Source: Thermus tenuipuniceus
GTDB taxonomy: Bacteria > Deinococcota > Deinococci > Deinococcales > Thermaceae
Assembly (NCBI RefSeq): GCF_002964845.1
Contig: NZ_PRDA01000042.1
Coordinates: 1 to 44,009, forward strand
Direction of reading: 5' to 3'
Length of the DNA stretch: 44,009 nt
A model generated the notes under the pieces. The model ran no database searches, had not been told where the DNA came from, and worked only from the letters and a program-made list of their open reading frames with translations. Position 1 is the first letter of the stretch; the number at the start of each line of letters is the position of its first letter. The position numbers and the translations under genes are program-made. Positions 35,059 through 43,950 of the stretch are shown here, piece after piece.

Positions 35059-35064
35059 ATTGTA
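35059..35064 (-). promoter_or_regulatory. -10 box for paaG-ruvA (leaderless type)
   Basis: On the minus strand TACAAT is followed by 6 nt and the ATG at 35052. Confidence 0.5.
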
Positions 35065-35079
35065 AAGGTCCTAAAGCAC

Positions 35080-35100
35080 CTACACCGCTTTTTGGTGTAG
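35080..35100. promoter_or_regulatory. Perfect inverted repeat between paaG and sucA, possible operator
   Basis: CTACACC (35080-35086) and GGTGTAG (35094-35100) pair perfectly around GCTTTTT. The element lies upstream of the paaG -10 box, where a -35 would be, and just before the sucA leader. It may bind a repressor controlling both units. Confidence 0.45.
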
Positions 35101-35141
35101 CCTAGATGAAGGGGGTATGCGCCCCCTTCTTGGGAGGTAGG

Positions 35142-37829
35142 ATGGAGCTCACGTTGGAAAACCAAGGCTACTTGGAGGCCCTCTACCGGGCCTATCTGGA
35201 GGATCCCTTCTCCTTGCCGGAGGAGTGGCGCCGCTACTTCTCCGCCCTGGCGCTTGGGGGGGAGGAGGACCGGCGACGAGAACCCGTGCCCGCGGCCCCA
35301 GCGGAGGCTTTGGACCTGGCCTTCCTCCTCAAGGTGGAGCGCCTGGTCCAGGCCTACAGGGAGCTTGGGCACCTGGCCGCCCGCATCGATCCCTTGGGGC
35401 GGGAGCGGCCGAGGCCCAAGGAGCTTTCCCTGGAGGCCCACGGCCTTTCCCGGGAGGATCTCTTTAGGTCCCTTCCCCCTCTCTTCGGCGCCCCCACCCT
35501 GGGGGACCTCCTGGGCCGCCTGGAGGCGGTTTACCTGGGCCCGGTGGGGTTTGAGGTGGTCCATACCGAGCCCGAGGAGCGGGCCTGGCTTCTTTCCCGC
35601 ATCGAGGCCCCCTGGCCCAAGCCTCCCCGCGAGGTGCGCCGCCGCATGCTGGAGCACCTCATGCAGGCGAGCCTCTTTGAGGCCTTCCTGCAGCGGAAGT
35701 ACCTGGGGGCCAAGACCTTTAGCCTCGAGGGCCTGGAAGGCCTGGTTCCCCTTCTCTTGGAGGCGGTGGAGGAAGCCGCCCGCCAAGGGGTTAAGGAGGT
35801 GGTCCTGGGCATGGCCCACCGGGGGCGGCTCAACGTCCTGGCCCACGTGGTGGGCAAGCCCTTTGAGCGCATCTTCCGCGAGTTCGAGGAGATCTTCCCC
35901 GAGGGCTACTCAGGGGATGTGAAGTACCACCTGGGCTTCTCCAACGACCTCCCCACCCCTTACGGGCCGGTGCACGTTTCCCTCAACTTCAACCCCAGCC
36001 ACCTGGAGTTCGTGAACCCCGTGACCCTGGGGAGGCTTCGGGCCAAGCAGGACCGCTTCGGGGACCGGGAGCGGAAAGGGGGCCTGGCCATCCTGGTCCA
36101 CGGGGACTCGGCCTTCATCGGGGAGGGCATCGTCCAGGAAACCCTTAACCTCTCCCGGCTTCCCGGCTACCGGGTGGGGGGGACCCTCCACGTGGTGGCC
36201 AACAACCAGCTGGGCTTCACCACCCTGCCCGAGGAGTACACCTCCTGCCGTTACCCCACGGACATCGCCAAGATGGTGGGGGCTCCCGTCTTCCACGTGA
36301 ACGCCGAGGCCCTGGACGAACTCTGGTTTGTGCTGGGCCTGGCCCTGGAGTACTGCCAGCGCTTCGGGAAGGACGTGGTGATTGACCTGGTGGGCTACCG
36401 CCGCCGGGGCCACAACGAGACGGACGAGCCCACCTTCACCCAGCCCCCCATGTACGCCCTCATCTCCAAAAAGCCCGAGCCCTGGAAGGTCTATGGGGAT
36501 AGGCTCCTTGCCGAGGGGGTGGTGGCGGAGGGGGAGCTTAAAGCCAAGGAGGAAACCTACCTGGCGAACCTGGAGGGCGAGTTCGCCCGGGTCAAGGCGG
36601 AGCCGGGCCCCGTAGTGCCCCACGGGCTTTCCGGCATCTGGCAGGGGTACGTGGGCGGGCCCGACCACCTGGTGCCCGAGGTGGACACCGGGGTGCCAAG
36701 GGAGGCGCTAAAGGAGCTCCTCCTTCGCTTGAGCGCCGTGCCCGAGGGCTTCCAGGTGCATCCCAAGCTGAAGCGCTTCCTGGAGGCTAGGAGGGAAATG
36801 GCCGAGGAGAAACGCCCCCTGGACTGGGCGGCGGCCGAGGCCTTGGCCTTCGCCTCCTTGGCCGCCGAGGGGCACCGGGTGCGCCTCACGGGGCAGGATG
36901 CCCTAAGGGGCACCTTTACCCAGCGCCACGCCGCCCTTTACGACTACCAGACGGGCAGGCCCTACATTCCCCTGCAGCACCTGGCCGAGGGCCAGGCGGA
37001 GGTGGAGATCTATAACTCCCCCCTCTCCGAGGCCGGGGTGCTGGGCTTTGAGTACGGGTACAGCCTGGACTACCCCGAGGCTTTGGTCCTCTGGGAGGCC
37101 CAGTTTGGGGACTTCGTCAACGTGGCCCAGGTCTACATCGACCAGTTCCTGGCCAGCGCCGAGGTCAAGTGGAACCGGCTTTCCGGCCTGGTCCTCCTCC
37201 TGCCCCATGGCCTCGAGGGCCAGGGCCCCGAGCACTCCTCCGCCCGGCTGGAGCGCTTCTTGCAGCTTGGGGCCAAGGACAACCTCCAGGTGGCCTACCC
37301 CACCACCCCTGCCCAGTTCTTCCACCTCCTCCGCCGCCAGGTGAAGCGCAAAATCCGCAAGCCCCTCGTGGTCCTCACCCCCAAAAGCCTCCTCCGCCAC
37401 CCCGAGGTGGTTTCCAGCCTGGAGGAGCTTGCTCAGGGGCGCTTCCAGAAGGTCATCCCCGAGAGGGTCAAGGGAGCCAGGAAGGTCCTTCTCACCTCGG
37501 GGAAGGTCTACTACGACCTCTTGCAGAAGCGGAGGGAGATGGGGGCGGAGGACGTGGCCCTGGTGCGGCTTGAGCTCCTCTACCCCTTCCCCGAGGCCGA
37601 GCTTAAGGAGGCCCTGGGCTTCTACCCCAGGAAGACCCCGGTGGTTTACGTCCAGGAGGAGCCGGTGAACCAAGGGGCCTGGTGGTACCTCTCCGCCCGT
37701 TTCTGCGGGGAGATCTACGGCCACCCCTTCAGCGTGGTGGCCCGGCCGGAGTCCCCGAGCCCCGCTGTGGGCTCCTCCAAGGTGCACAAGCAGGAGCAGG
37801 AAAGGCTTTTGGAAGAGGCCTTCAAGTGA
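35142..37829 (+). CDS. sucA: 2-Oxoglutarate dehydrogenase E1 component
   Basis: A protein of 895 residues, a thiamine-diphosphate enzyme of the citric acid cycle that decarboxylates 2-oxoglutarate. The N-terminal targeting helix YLEALYRAYLEDPFSLPEEWRRYF, split around the PEEW motif, is the E2-binding part. The cofactor motif runs from VHGDSAFIGEG to ANNQLGF, and the RRRGHNETDEP stretch is diagnostic. The C-terminal transketolase half is complete. The ATG at 35142 is preferred to 35106 because GGGAGG lies before it and homology starts at once. sucB follows after 11 nt. A GGGGG/CCCCC hairpin (35111-35126) sits in the leader. Confidence 0.95.
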   Translation: MELTLENQGYLEALYRAYLEDPFSLPEEWRRYFSALALGGEEDRRREPVPAAPAEALDLAFLLKVERLVQAYRELGHLAARIDPLGRERPRPKELSLEAHGLSREDLFRSLPPLFGAPTLGDLLGRLEAVYLGPVGFEVVHTEPEERAWLLSRIEAPWPKPPREVRRRMLEHLMQASLFEAFLQRKYLGAKTFSLEGLEGLVPLLLEAVEEAARQGVKEVVLGMAHRGRLNVLAHVVGKPFERIFREFEEIFPEGYSGDVKYHLGFSNDLPTPYGPVHVSLNFNPSHLEFVNPVTLGRLRAKQDRFGDRERKGGLAILVHGDSAFIGEGIVQETLNLSRLPGYRVGGTLHVVANNQLGFTTLPEEYTSCRYPTDIAKMVGAPVFHVNAEALDELWFVLGLALEYCQRFGKDVVIDLVGYRRRGHNETDEPTFTQPPMYALISKKPEPWKVYGDRLLAEGVVAEGELKAKEETYLANLEGEFARVKAEPGPVVPHGLSGIWQGYVGGPDHLVPEVDTGVPREALKELLLRLSAVPEGFQVHPKLKRFLEARREMAEEKRPLDWAAAEALAFASLAAEGHRVRLTGQDALRGTFTQRHAALYDYQTGRPYIPLQHLAEGQAEVEIYNSPLSEAGVLGFEYGYSLDYPEALVLWEAQFGDFVNVAQVYIDQFLASAEVKWNRLSGLVLLLPHGLEGQGPEHSSARLERFLQLGAKDNLQVAYPTTPAQFFHLLRRQVKRKIRKPLVVLTPKSLLRHPEVVSSLEELAQGRFQKVIPERVKGARKVLLTSGKVYYDLLQKRREMGAEDVALVRLELLYPFPEAELKEALGFYPRKTPVVYVQEEPVNQGAWWYLSARFCGEIYGHPFSVVARPESPSPAVGSSKVHKQEQERLLEEAFK

Positions 37830-37840
37830 GGAGGTAAACG

Positions 37841-39049
37841 GTGCAAGAGCTGAAGGTGCCCTCCGTGGGCGAGTCCATCGTGGAAGTGGAGATCGGCGCC
37901 TGGCTGAAGAAGGAAGGGGAAGGTTTTGCCCAGGATGAGCCTCTAGTGGAGCTCATCACCGACAAGGCCACCCTGGAGCTCCCCGCCCCCTTTGCGGGAA
38001 CCCTGGAGCGGATCCTGAAGCGCACCGGGGAAACCGCCAAGGTGGGGGAGGCCATCGCCCTTCTTAAGGCCTCGGGGGAGGCGCTTCCCCGGCCTGAGCC
38101 CGAGGCCACAGTACCCCAGGCACCCGAGCCCCAGGAGCCCCTGGCCATGCCCGCCGCGGAGCGGGTTTTGCGGGAGGCAGGGGTATCCCCAGGGGAGGTG
38201 GTGGGCACGGGCCTGGGTGGGCGGATCCTCAAGGAGGACGTGGAGCGCCACCTGGAGGAGAAGGCCAAGCAGGCTCCGCCCCAGGCGGTGCCTCCCCGGA
38301 TGCCGGAGCCCGCACCGCTTCCTGTCCAACCCCCGGCTGACCGCCCCTGGCGGGTGAGCGAGGCGGTGCCCATGAGCCCCTTGCGCCGCCGCATCGCGGA
38401 GAGGCTTCTCATGGTGCGGCAGACCACCGCCATGCTCACCACCTTCAACGAGGCGGACATGTCCGCCATCATCGCCTTGAGGAAGGAGCTCGGGGAGGCT
38501 TTCCAGAAGAAGCACGGGGTGAAGCTGGGTTTCATGAGCTTCTTCGTGAAGGCGGTGGTCCAGGTGCTCAAGGAGATCCCTGAGCTCAACGCCGAGATCC
38601 GGGACAACACCATCCTCTACCACCGCTACTACGACATCGGGGTGGCCGTGGGCGGGGGAGAGGGGCTGGTGGTGCCGGTCATCCGGGACGCCGACCGGCT
38701 TTCCTTCGCCGAGATCGAGCGCCAGATCGCCGACTTCGCCGAAAGGGCCCGCGGCAAAAAGCTGAAGCCCGAGGAGCTCATGGGGGGCACCTTCACCATC
38801 ACCAACGGGGGGGTGTACGGCTCCCTCAACTCCACGCCCCTTCTCAACCCGCCCCAGGTGGGCATCCTGGGCATGCACGCCATCCAGGAGCGTCCTGTGG
38901 CCCGGGACGGCCAGGTGGTGATCCGGCCCATGATGTACCTGGCCCTTTCCTATGACCACCGCATCGTGGACGGCCGGGAGGCGGTGACCTTCCTAAAGCG
39001 GGTCAAGGAGCTGGTGGAAAACCCCGTGCGCCTGATGCTGGAGGTCTAG
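37841..39049 (+). CDS. sucB: Dihydrolipoyl succinyltransferase, E2 of the 2-oxoglutarate complex
   Basis: A protein of 402 residues that forms the core of the complex and passes succinyl groups to CoA. It has one lipoyl domain with Lys42 in [10 protein letters not shown], an E3-binding domain ([20 protein letters not shown], about 105-140) and a catalytic domain with the active His in [12 protein letters not shown]. The start is a GTG at 37841 with GGAGG before it. It shares the lipoyl supply from LipB/LipA with the branched-chain E2. Gene order sucA-sucB-lpd is the usual one. Confidence 0.95.
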   Translation: MQELKVPSVGESIVEVEIGAWLKKEGEGFAQDEPLVELITDKATLELPAPFAGTLERILKRTGETAKVGEAIALLKASGEALPRPEPEATVPQAPEPQEPLAMPAAERVLREAGVSPGEVVGTGLGGRILKEDVERHLEEKAKQAPPQAVPPRMPEPAPLPVQPPADRPWRVSEAVPMSPLRRRIAERLLMVRQTTAMLTTFNEADMSAIIALRKELGEAFQKKHGVKLGFMSFFVKAVVQVLKEIPELNAEIRDNTILYHRYYDIGVAVGGGEGLVVPVIRDADRLSFAEIERQIADFAERARGKKLKPEELMGGTFTITNGGVYGSLNSTPLLNPPQVGILGMHAIQERPVARDGQVVIRPMMYLALSYDHRIVDGREAVTFLKRVKELVENPVRLMLEV

Positions 39050-39050
39050 C

Positions 39051-40424
39051 GTGGAGGCCTACGACCTGTTGGTGATCGGGGCGGGGCCCGGGGGGTACGT
39101 GGCCGCCATCCGGGCCGCCCAGCTAGGGATGAAGGTGGGGGTGGTGGAAAAGGAGAGGGCCCTGGGGGGCACCTGCTTGCGGGTGGGGTGCATTCCCTCC
39201 AAGGCCCTTTTGGAAACCACCGAGCGCATCCATGAGGTGAAAAGGGGTTTGATAGGGGCCAGGGTGCAGGGCCTCGAGGTGGACCTCCCCGCCCTCATGG
39301 CCCACAAGGACAAGGTGGTCCAGGCCAACACCCAGGGGATCGAGTTCCTCTTCAAGAAGAACGGCATCGCCCGCCACCTGGGAAGGGCCCGCTTCCTCTC
39401 GGACCGGAAGGTTTTGGTGGAGGAAACCGGGGAGGAGCTTTCCGCCCGCTACTTCCTCATCGCCACGGGAAGCGCCCCCCTCCTCCCCCCCTGGGCGGAG
39501 GTGGACTTTGAGCGGGTGGTGACCTCCACCGAAGCTCTAAGCTTTCCCGAGGTGCCAAAGAGGCTCATCGTGGTGGGGGGCGGGGTGATCGGCTTGGAGC
39601 TCGGGGTGGTCTGGCACCGCCTGGGGGCGGAGGTGGCCCTCCTGGAGTACCTGGACCGCATCCTCCCCACCATGGACGCCGAGGTTTCCCGGGCGGCGGA
39701 GCGGGTCTTTCGAAAGGAGGGGCTTAACATCCGTACGGGGGTGAAGGTGCAGGCGGTGCGCCCCGAGGGCAGAGGGGCCCGGGTGGAGCTGGAAGGGGGA
39801 GAGGTCCTCGAGGCGGACCGAGTCCTTGTGGCGGTGGGCCGCAGGCCCTACACGGAAGGCTTGGGTCTGGAAAACGCCGGGCTTGCTCCCGACGAACGGG
39901 GCCGCATTCCCGTGGACGAGCACCTCAGGACCCGCGTCCCTCACACCTACGCCATCGGGGACGTGGTGCGGGGGCCCATGCTGGCCCACAAGGCCAGCGA
40001 GGAGGGCATCGCCGCAGTGGAGCACATGGTGAGGGGCTTCGGCCACGTGGACTACCTGGCCGTTCCCAGCGTGGTCTACACCCACCCCGAGGTGGCGGGG
40101 GTGGGGTACACGGAGGAGGAGCTGAAGGAGAAGGGCATCCCCTACAAGGTGGGGAAGTTCCCCTACTCGGCGTCGGGCCGCGCCCGGGCCATGGGGGAGA
40201 CGGAGGGCTTCGTCAAGGTCCTGGCCCACGCCAAGACCGACCGCATCCTGGGGGTTCACGGGATCGGGGCCCGGGTGGGGGATGTACTGGCTGAGGCCGC
40301 CTTGGCCCTCTTCTTCAAGGCCAGCGCCGAGGACCTAGGCCGGGCCCCCCACGCCCATCCTTCCCTTTCCGAAATTCTCAAGGAAGCCGCTCTAGGGGCT
40401 TGGGAGAAGCCCATCCACCTCTAA
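39051..40424 (+). CDS. lpd: Dihydrolipoyl dehydrogenase (E3) of the 2-oxoglutarate complex
   Basis: A protein of 457 residues, the second E3 in this window. FAD motif GAGPGGYVAA is at residues 10-19, the disulfide Cys42 and Cys47 lie in CLRVGC (most E3 have CLNVGC), the NAD motif is GGGVIGLELG and the catalytic His-Glu is in HAHPSLSE. The start is a GTG at 39051, one base after the sucB stop, which implies coupling. Its stop interlocks with that of the convergent secreted-protein gene (CTAA). Confidence 0.95.
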   Translation: MEAYDLLVIGAGPGGYVAAIRAAQLGMKVGVVEKERALGGTCLRVGCIPSKALLETTERIHEVKRGLIGARVQGLEVDLPALMAHKDKVVQANTQGIEFLFKKNGIARHLGRARFLSDRKVLVEETGEELSARYFLIATGSAPLLPPWAEVDFERVVTSTEALSFPEVPKRLIVVGGGVIGLELGVVWHRLGAEVALLEYLDRILPTMDAEVSRAAERVFRKEGLNIRTGVKVQAVRPEGRGARVELEGGEVLEADRVLVAVGRRPYTEGLGLENAGLAPDERGRIPVDEHLRTRVPHTYAIGDVVRGPMLAHKASEEGIAAVEHMVRGFGHVDYLAVPSVVYTHPEVAGVGYTEEELKEKGIPYKVGKFPYSASGRARAMGETEGFVKVLAHAKTDRILGVHGIGARVGDVLAEAALALFFKASAEDLGRAPHAHPSLSEILKEAALGAWEKPIHL

Positions 40425-40822
40425 GGGAGTGCTACTCTGACCTCAAGCCGGTAGGGCCCTAAGGTCCAAGACCCCAGGATCTGGTCCAGCGGAATCTGTA
40501 AACGAAAGTTCTCTGGTTGATCCAGAAGGACAAGAAGTAGGCCCCGCAAGGGTTTGACAAGGGGTATGGACGTTTCCCCCTTCTCGTCGGTCCTACGGGC
40601 CGTACCCTTGGCGTTAGGCAAGCCGTTAGGGGCTACCGGTTGTAGGGTCACCCAGATTCCCGGCTGGGGGTTCCCTCCCTTGAGAACCTGTACGTACATT
40701 ACCCCATAAGGTGTTGGTTCCCCTGGAGGCATGGGCTTAGGTATGGGCGCCACTCCCTGGCTCCAGGCCACGGTCTGGAAGCCCAAAAGAAAGGCGAGCA
40801 ATGCTTGGCGGGTCGTGGTCAT
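40421..40822 (-). CDS. Small secreted protein, unknown function
   Basis: A protein of 133 residues with a signal peptide (about 1-22, LLAFLLGFQTVAWSQG). After a Pro-rich spacer (VAPIPKPMPPGEPTP) it looks like one small beta-sandwich domain of the carboxypeptidase-regulatory type: MYVQVLKGGNPQPGIWVTLQP, split at the Gly-Gly turn, then TDEKGETSIPL and YRLEVRVALP. It is preceded by a good ribosome site (GGAGG). It follows the protease gene after a strong hairpin and may be expressed less than it. Base composition is less G+C rich than the housekeeping genes. Confidence 0.75.
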   Translation of the reverse strand: MTTTRQALLAFLLGFQTVAWSQGVAPIPKPMPPGEPTPYGVMYVQVLKGGNPQPGIWVTLQPVAPNGLPNAKGTARRTDEKGETSIPLVKPLRGLLLVLLDQPENFRLQIPLDQILGSWTLGPYRLEVRVALP

Positions 40823-40840
40823 CTAGCCTCCTGCAAGCTA

Positions 40841-40864
40841 GCCCGGGCCCCGCGGGACCCGGGC
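40841..40864 (-). terminator. G+C-rich hairpin between the protease and the small secreted protein
   Basis: GCCCGGG (40841-40847) and CCCGGGC (40858-40864) enclose CCCGCGGG, itself a palindrome, giving a near-perfect 24-nt dyad with one mismatch. There is no T tract. It may attenuate transcription or protect the upstream mRNA end. Confidence 0.5.
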
Positions 40865-40878
40865 CGAAAGGTTGTGCT

Positions 40879-42303
40879 TCACTTGCCCAAAAGGGCATTC
40901 AAGCTAGCTACTGCATCCACCAATCCGTAGCCGTACTGACCACCGGCTGCGTAATCGGGCTTGGCCGCTTGTCCGGTCAGGGTGGCGTTGGCCCCGCGCT
41001 CCAAGGCCAGACGGACCTCCTCGGGTCTAGCTCCCGGCTTAGCCGAGAGCAGGAGGGCTACTACCCCGGTTACATGGGGTGCGGCCATAGAGGTCCCTTG
41101 GAGGAAGGCGTAGGGGTCGCTGGGGTTTTGTGCCACAGGTACCGTGGAGAGGATAGCGGCTCCGGGAGCGGCCACGGTCACGTAAGGGCCTGTGTCCGAG
41201 AACCCAGCCCGCCGGTTGTCGTTGCTGGTAGCCCCCACGCCGATCACCCCGGGGAGGAGGGTGCTGTAAGAGACCGGGTACGAGGGCCGGTTGCCAGACC
41301 GGTAGGAGTTACCCGCCGAGAACACGTAGACCACACCTTTCTGGGTACCGTATGCCAGGACGTCTAGGAAGGCCTTGCTCTTGGCTCCAGAGCCCCAGGA
41401 GTTGTTCACCACCTTAGCCCCGCAGTCGGCAGCGTACTTGAGGGCCCGCACCAGCATGTAGTTGGTCCCGCCGAAGTACCCTAGGGCCCGAAGGGCCATG
41501 AGCTTGGCTTCGGGGGCTACGCCCACCACCCCTATGCCGTTGACGGCGGCGGCGATGGTGCCTGCTACGTGGGTGCCGTGCCCTCCGGAGTCCGAGGGGT
41601 CGGTATCGTCGTCAACGAAATCGTAGCCGTTGTTCCCTGGACAGGAAGGGTTGTTAGGGTTGGGGTTTTGCCAGAGGTTGGCGGCCAGGTCGGGATGGGT
41701 GAGGTCGATGCCCTCGTCCACTACGGCCACCACCACCCCCTGACCGCGGTACCCTTGGTTCCACACCTGTGGGGCTTTTACCCGGTATACGCCCCAAAGG
41801 TAGGGCACATTCTGGTAAAGGGTACCGTCTGCGCCCGTGGCCTTGAGGGGGTCACCGGGCGGTACCTGCACGAAGTAGGGGTCGGTAATGCTGCCGGTGT
41901 AGTCCAAGGGGCGGAGACCCTGCGGGCCAGGGATCTCCAAGGTTCGGACCATTTCCCGGCCAGGATTTTCCACCCAGTAGTTAGGCTCGGCATAAGCCAC
42001 CCCCTCGAGGGCCCCATAGGCGGAAACGTAGCGGACCTCCTGGCCCTCGGGGACCTTTAGGCGAACCAGGCTGCCCCAGCCCGGCTCCGAGATTTGCTCC
42101 AAGACCCGGCTTTCCCCCAGGGTCTGGAGACCCTGGGCCTGAAGGCCTCCGGGGCGGTACTTTACCAGGATCTCCCCGGCTACGGCGGCCTGACCCTGGA
42201 TCTGGGTGAGGGTGGGTTCCGGGGCAGGGCGTTGACCAGTGGGACTGTTCTGGCCACAAGCGGCCAGGAGAAGGGCAAACAAGGTTAGTTTCCAGATGCG
42301 CAT
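40879..42303 (-). CDS. Subtilisin-like serine protease (S8), lipoprotein
   Basis: A protein of 474 residues. The N-terminus has a lipobox (LLLAAC, lipidated Cys16), so it is anchored to a membrane facing outward. A pro-domain-like part (about 40-110, with GEILVKYRPGG and YAEPNYW) precedes the peptidase. The catalytic triad is Asp196 (VVDEGIDLTHPD), His242 (GGHGTHVAG) and Ser405 (GTSMAAPHVTG), with the oxyanion Asn in VVNNSWG. It resembles thermitase and aqualysin-type enzymes but is lipid-anchored. It is 13 nt after the large lipoprotein gene and probably processes or depends on it. Confidence 0.93.
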   Translation of the reverse strand: MRIWKLTLFALLLAACGQNSPTGQRPAPEPTLTQIQGQAAVAGEILVKYRPGGLQAQGLQTLGESRVLEQISEPGWGSLVRLKVPEGQEVRYVSAYGALEGVAYAEPNYWVENPGREMVRTLEIPGPQGLRPLDYTGSITDPYFVQVPPGDPLKATGADGTLYQNVPYLWGVYRVKAPQVWNQGYRGQGVVVAVVDEGIDLTHPDLAANLWQNPNPNNPSCPGNNGYDFVDDDTDPSDSGGHGTHVAGTIAAAVNGIGVVGVAPEAKLMALRALGYFGGTNYMLVRALKYAADCGAKVVNNSWGSGAKSKAFLDVLAYGTQKGVVYVFSAGNSYRSGNRPSYPVSYSTLLPGVIGVGATSNDNRRAGFSDTGPYVTVAAPGAAILSTVPVAQNPSDPYAFLQGTSMAAPHVTGVVALLLSAKPGARPEEVRLALERGANATLTGQAAKPDYAAGGQYGYGLVDAVASLNALLGK

Positions 42304-42316
42304 GGTTCCTCCTGCA

Positions 42317-43882
42317 TCACTGGACCAGGAAGGTGCGGGTTTCGCTCACGGATTGGCGGTAGCCCCGCTGGAGTAGGTTCTGGTAGGCCCCCTGGGGCAC
42401 GTACCCTAGCCTTTCCAGGAAGGCTTGGGCCATCCGACCTCGGGCTTGGTTGACGGTGCTCCCCTTGTAACCTTTCAGCCTAGGATAGTGGGCTGGGTCC
42501 AAGTAAAGCCGAGCCTGCAGGGCGCTAGGGTCCATCCCGATGTACTCCAGCATCCCCGTTTGGTCGTCGGTGCTCACGTCCCAGGAGTAGGTTGTCCCGC
42601 TGGACAGGGGTATGGGCAAGGCGATCTCGGTCTTAGGGGTATAGCCTACCCAGACCAAGTTGCCCGTTTGGTCGTATACTGAGACCACATACACCTGTCC
42701 ACCAGAGACCTGGGTCCAGGAGAGGGTAGGGTTCGGTCCCAGGGTAGCTCCGTCGTTGACGGTGAGCTTGGGGGTGTCCAGGAAGGAGACGGTGAGGGCC
42801 TGGCTCAGGTTGCTCCCGTCCCGCCACTGCTGGACCGAGGAGTAGTCCAGGATACTCTCTGCGGCCGAAAGCCGGACGGCGTGGCTTTGTACCGTGATCT
42901 GCTGGGAAACGTCGGTGGGGGGCAGGGCCAGGACCCGGAGGTTTTTGGTGGTTTGCCCCCGGAAGTAGTACTGGCCTAGCTCGATGTCCCCCGAGTGGAT
43001 GGCGTGGGCGAAGGAGGCCGTGCTGAGGGAGAAGGCGTTCCAGCTGGGGCTCGTGGGGTTAAAGTTGAACCCGGTCAGGGCCCCATAGTCGTGGCTCACG
43101 GCGAGGGTAGTGACCCTGGGGTTGCTCTGAGGGTCGAAGGCCTCGAGGGCTACGTTTTGGCTAGTGCTGGTCCCGTTCAAGTAAACCCGCACCTCGGGGA
43201 TGAGCTGGAACTGGGCCCAGTAGTACTCTGTGGCCGTTTGGCAGTTCCCGGTATCCGTGCCCGTGTAGTTTCCAGCCCAAAGGCTTCCCGAGGCGGCGTA
43301 CAGGTTGTTGGTGGAGCTTATGGGGATTTGATAACTCCCCGAGGGGCTGGTGGTCACCGTGCGCCCGCCGCCGTAGACCACCAGGCCGTTTTCGCAGGGC
43401 TGGGGAGGGTTGAAGAGCTGGGTCAGGTTCCTAGGGGTGGTGCTCGCCACGGGTTGGTTGTTGAAGGTGACGTTGCCTGTAATGGTGCCCGTGCGGGCAG
43501 GGTAGCCTGGAAGAATTTTAGAGGCCGGGGCGGGTAGGTAGATGTTCATCTCCGAGGCCGTCCCGTACGGGGAGCGGTAAGCGCTGAGGGGTACCTCAGC
43601 AAAGGTCTGGGCAGCTATCCCTTGGCCTGCCGGTGGGATGACGGTAAGGGTAAAAGTGGAGACTCCTCCGGGAAGCGTAAGGGAGAAGCTCCCGTCCAGA
43701 CCGGTGGTGGTCTTTAGAGTGCTATTGCCCACCTGGACCTGCACTTGGGCCCCATGGATGGGCTGGCCCCCTGCGCTAGGGCTCGTGAACACGTTGCCCT
43801 GGAGTTGGCTCTGGGGTGGCGGGGTGCACGCCCAGAGGCCTAGCAAGGAAACTGCCATTGCCGCAATGCCTAGTTTTTTCAT
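42317..43882 (-). CDS. Large lipoprotein of unknown function with carboxypeptidase-regulatory-like domain
   Basis: A protein of 521 residues with a lipobox (LLGLWAC, Cys19). Residues 25-115 look like a carboxypeptidase-regulatory or Ig-like sandwich (GAQVQVQVGNSTLKTTTG, then GSFSLTLPGG). A second such unit starts GTITGNVTFNNQPV near 133. From about 370 a fibronectin-like segment (LSWTQVSGGQVYVVSVYD) and a C-terminal helical region follow. The protein is rich in Ser, Thr, Asn and Gln, and its DNA is visibly less G+C rich than neighbouring core genes. The ATG has AAGGAGG before it. A surface adhesin or substrate-binding role is possible; function unknown. Confidence 0.8.
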   Translation of the reverse strand: MKKLGIAAMAVSLLGLWACTPPPQSQLQGNVFTSPSAGGQPIHGAQVQVQVGNSTLKTTTGLDGSFSLTLPGGVSTFTLTVIPPAGQGIAAQTFAEVPLSAYRSPYGTASEMNIYLPAPASKILPGYPARTGTITGNVTFNNQPVASTTPRNLTQLFNPPQPCENGLVVYGGGRTVTTSPSGSYQIPISSTNNLYAASGSLWAGNYTGTDTGNCQTATEYYWAQFQLIPEVRVYLNGTSTSQNVALEAFDPQSNPRVTTLAVSHDYGALTGFNFNPTSPSWNAFSLSTASFAHAIHSGDIELGQYYFRGQTTKNLRVLALPPTDVSQQITVQSHAVRLSAAESILDYSSVQQWRDGSNLSQALTVSFLDTPKLTVNDGATLGPNPTLSWTQVSGGQVYVVSVYDQTGNLVWVGYTPKTEIALPIPLSSGTTYSWDVSTDDQTGMLEYIGMDPSALQARLYLDPAHYPRLKGYKGSTVNQARGRMAQAFLERLGYVPQGAYQNLLQRGYRQSVSETRTFLVQ

Positions 43883-43910
43883 GCCTGCCTCCTTAGGAGC
43901 TTACGGCCTT

Positions 43911-43940
43911 TTCATATCAGGCGGATCTGCCCCTTGTCAA
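43911..43940 (-). promoter_or_regulatory. Promoter of the three-gene secreted module
   Basis: On the minus strand a perfect -35 TTGACA (43940-43935) is followed after 17-18 bp by ATATGA/TATGAA (43917-43911). The -35 begins at the same distance (70th base) from the window end as the -35 of the tRNA promoter at the other end. Confidence 0.65.
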
Positions 43941-43950
43941 GCTTGTGTAG

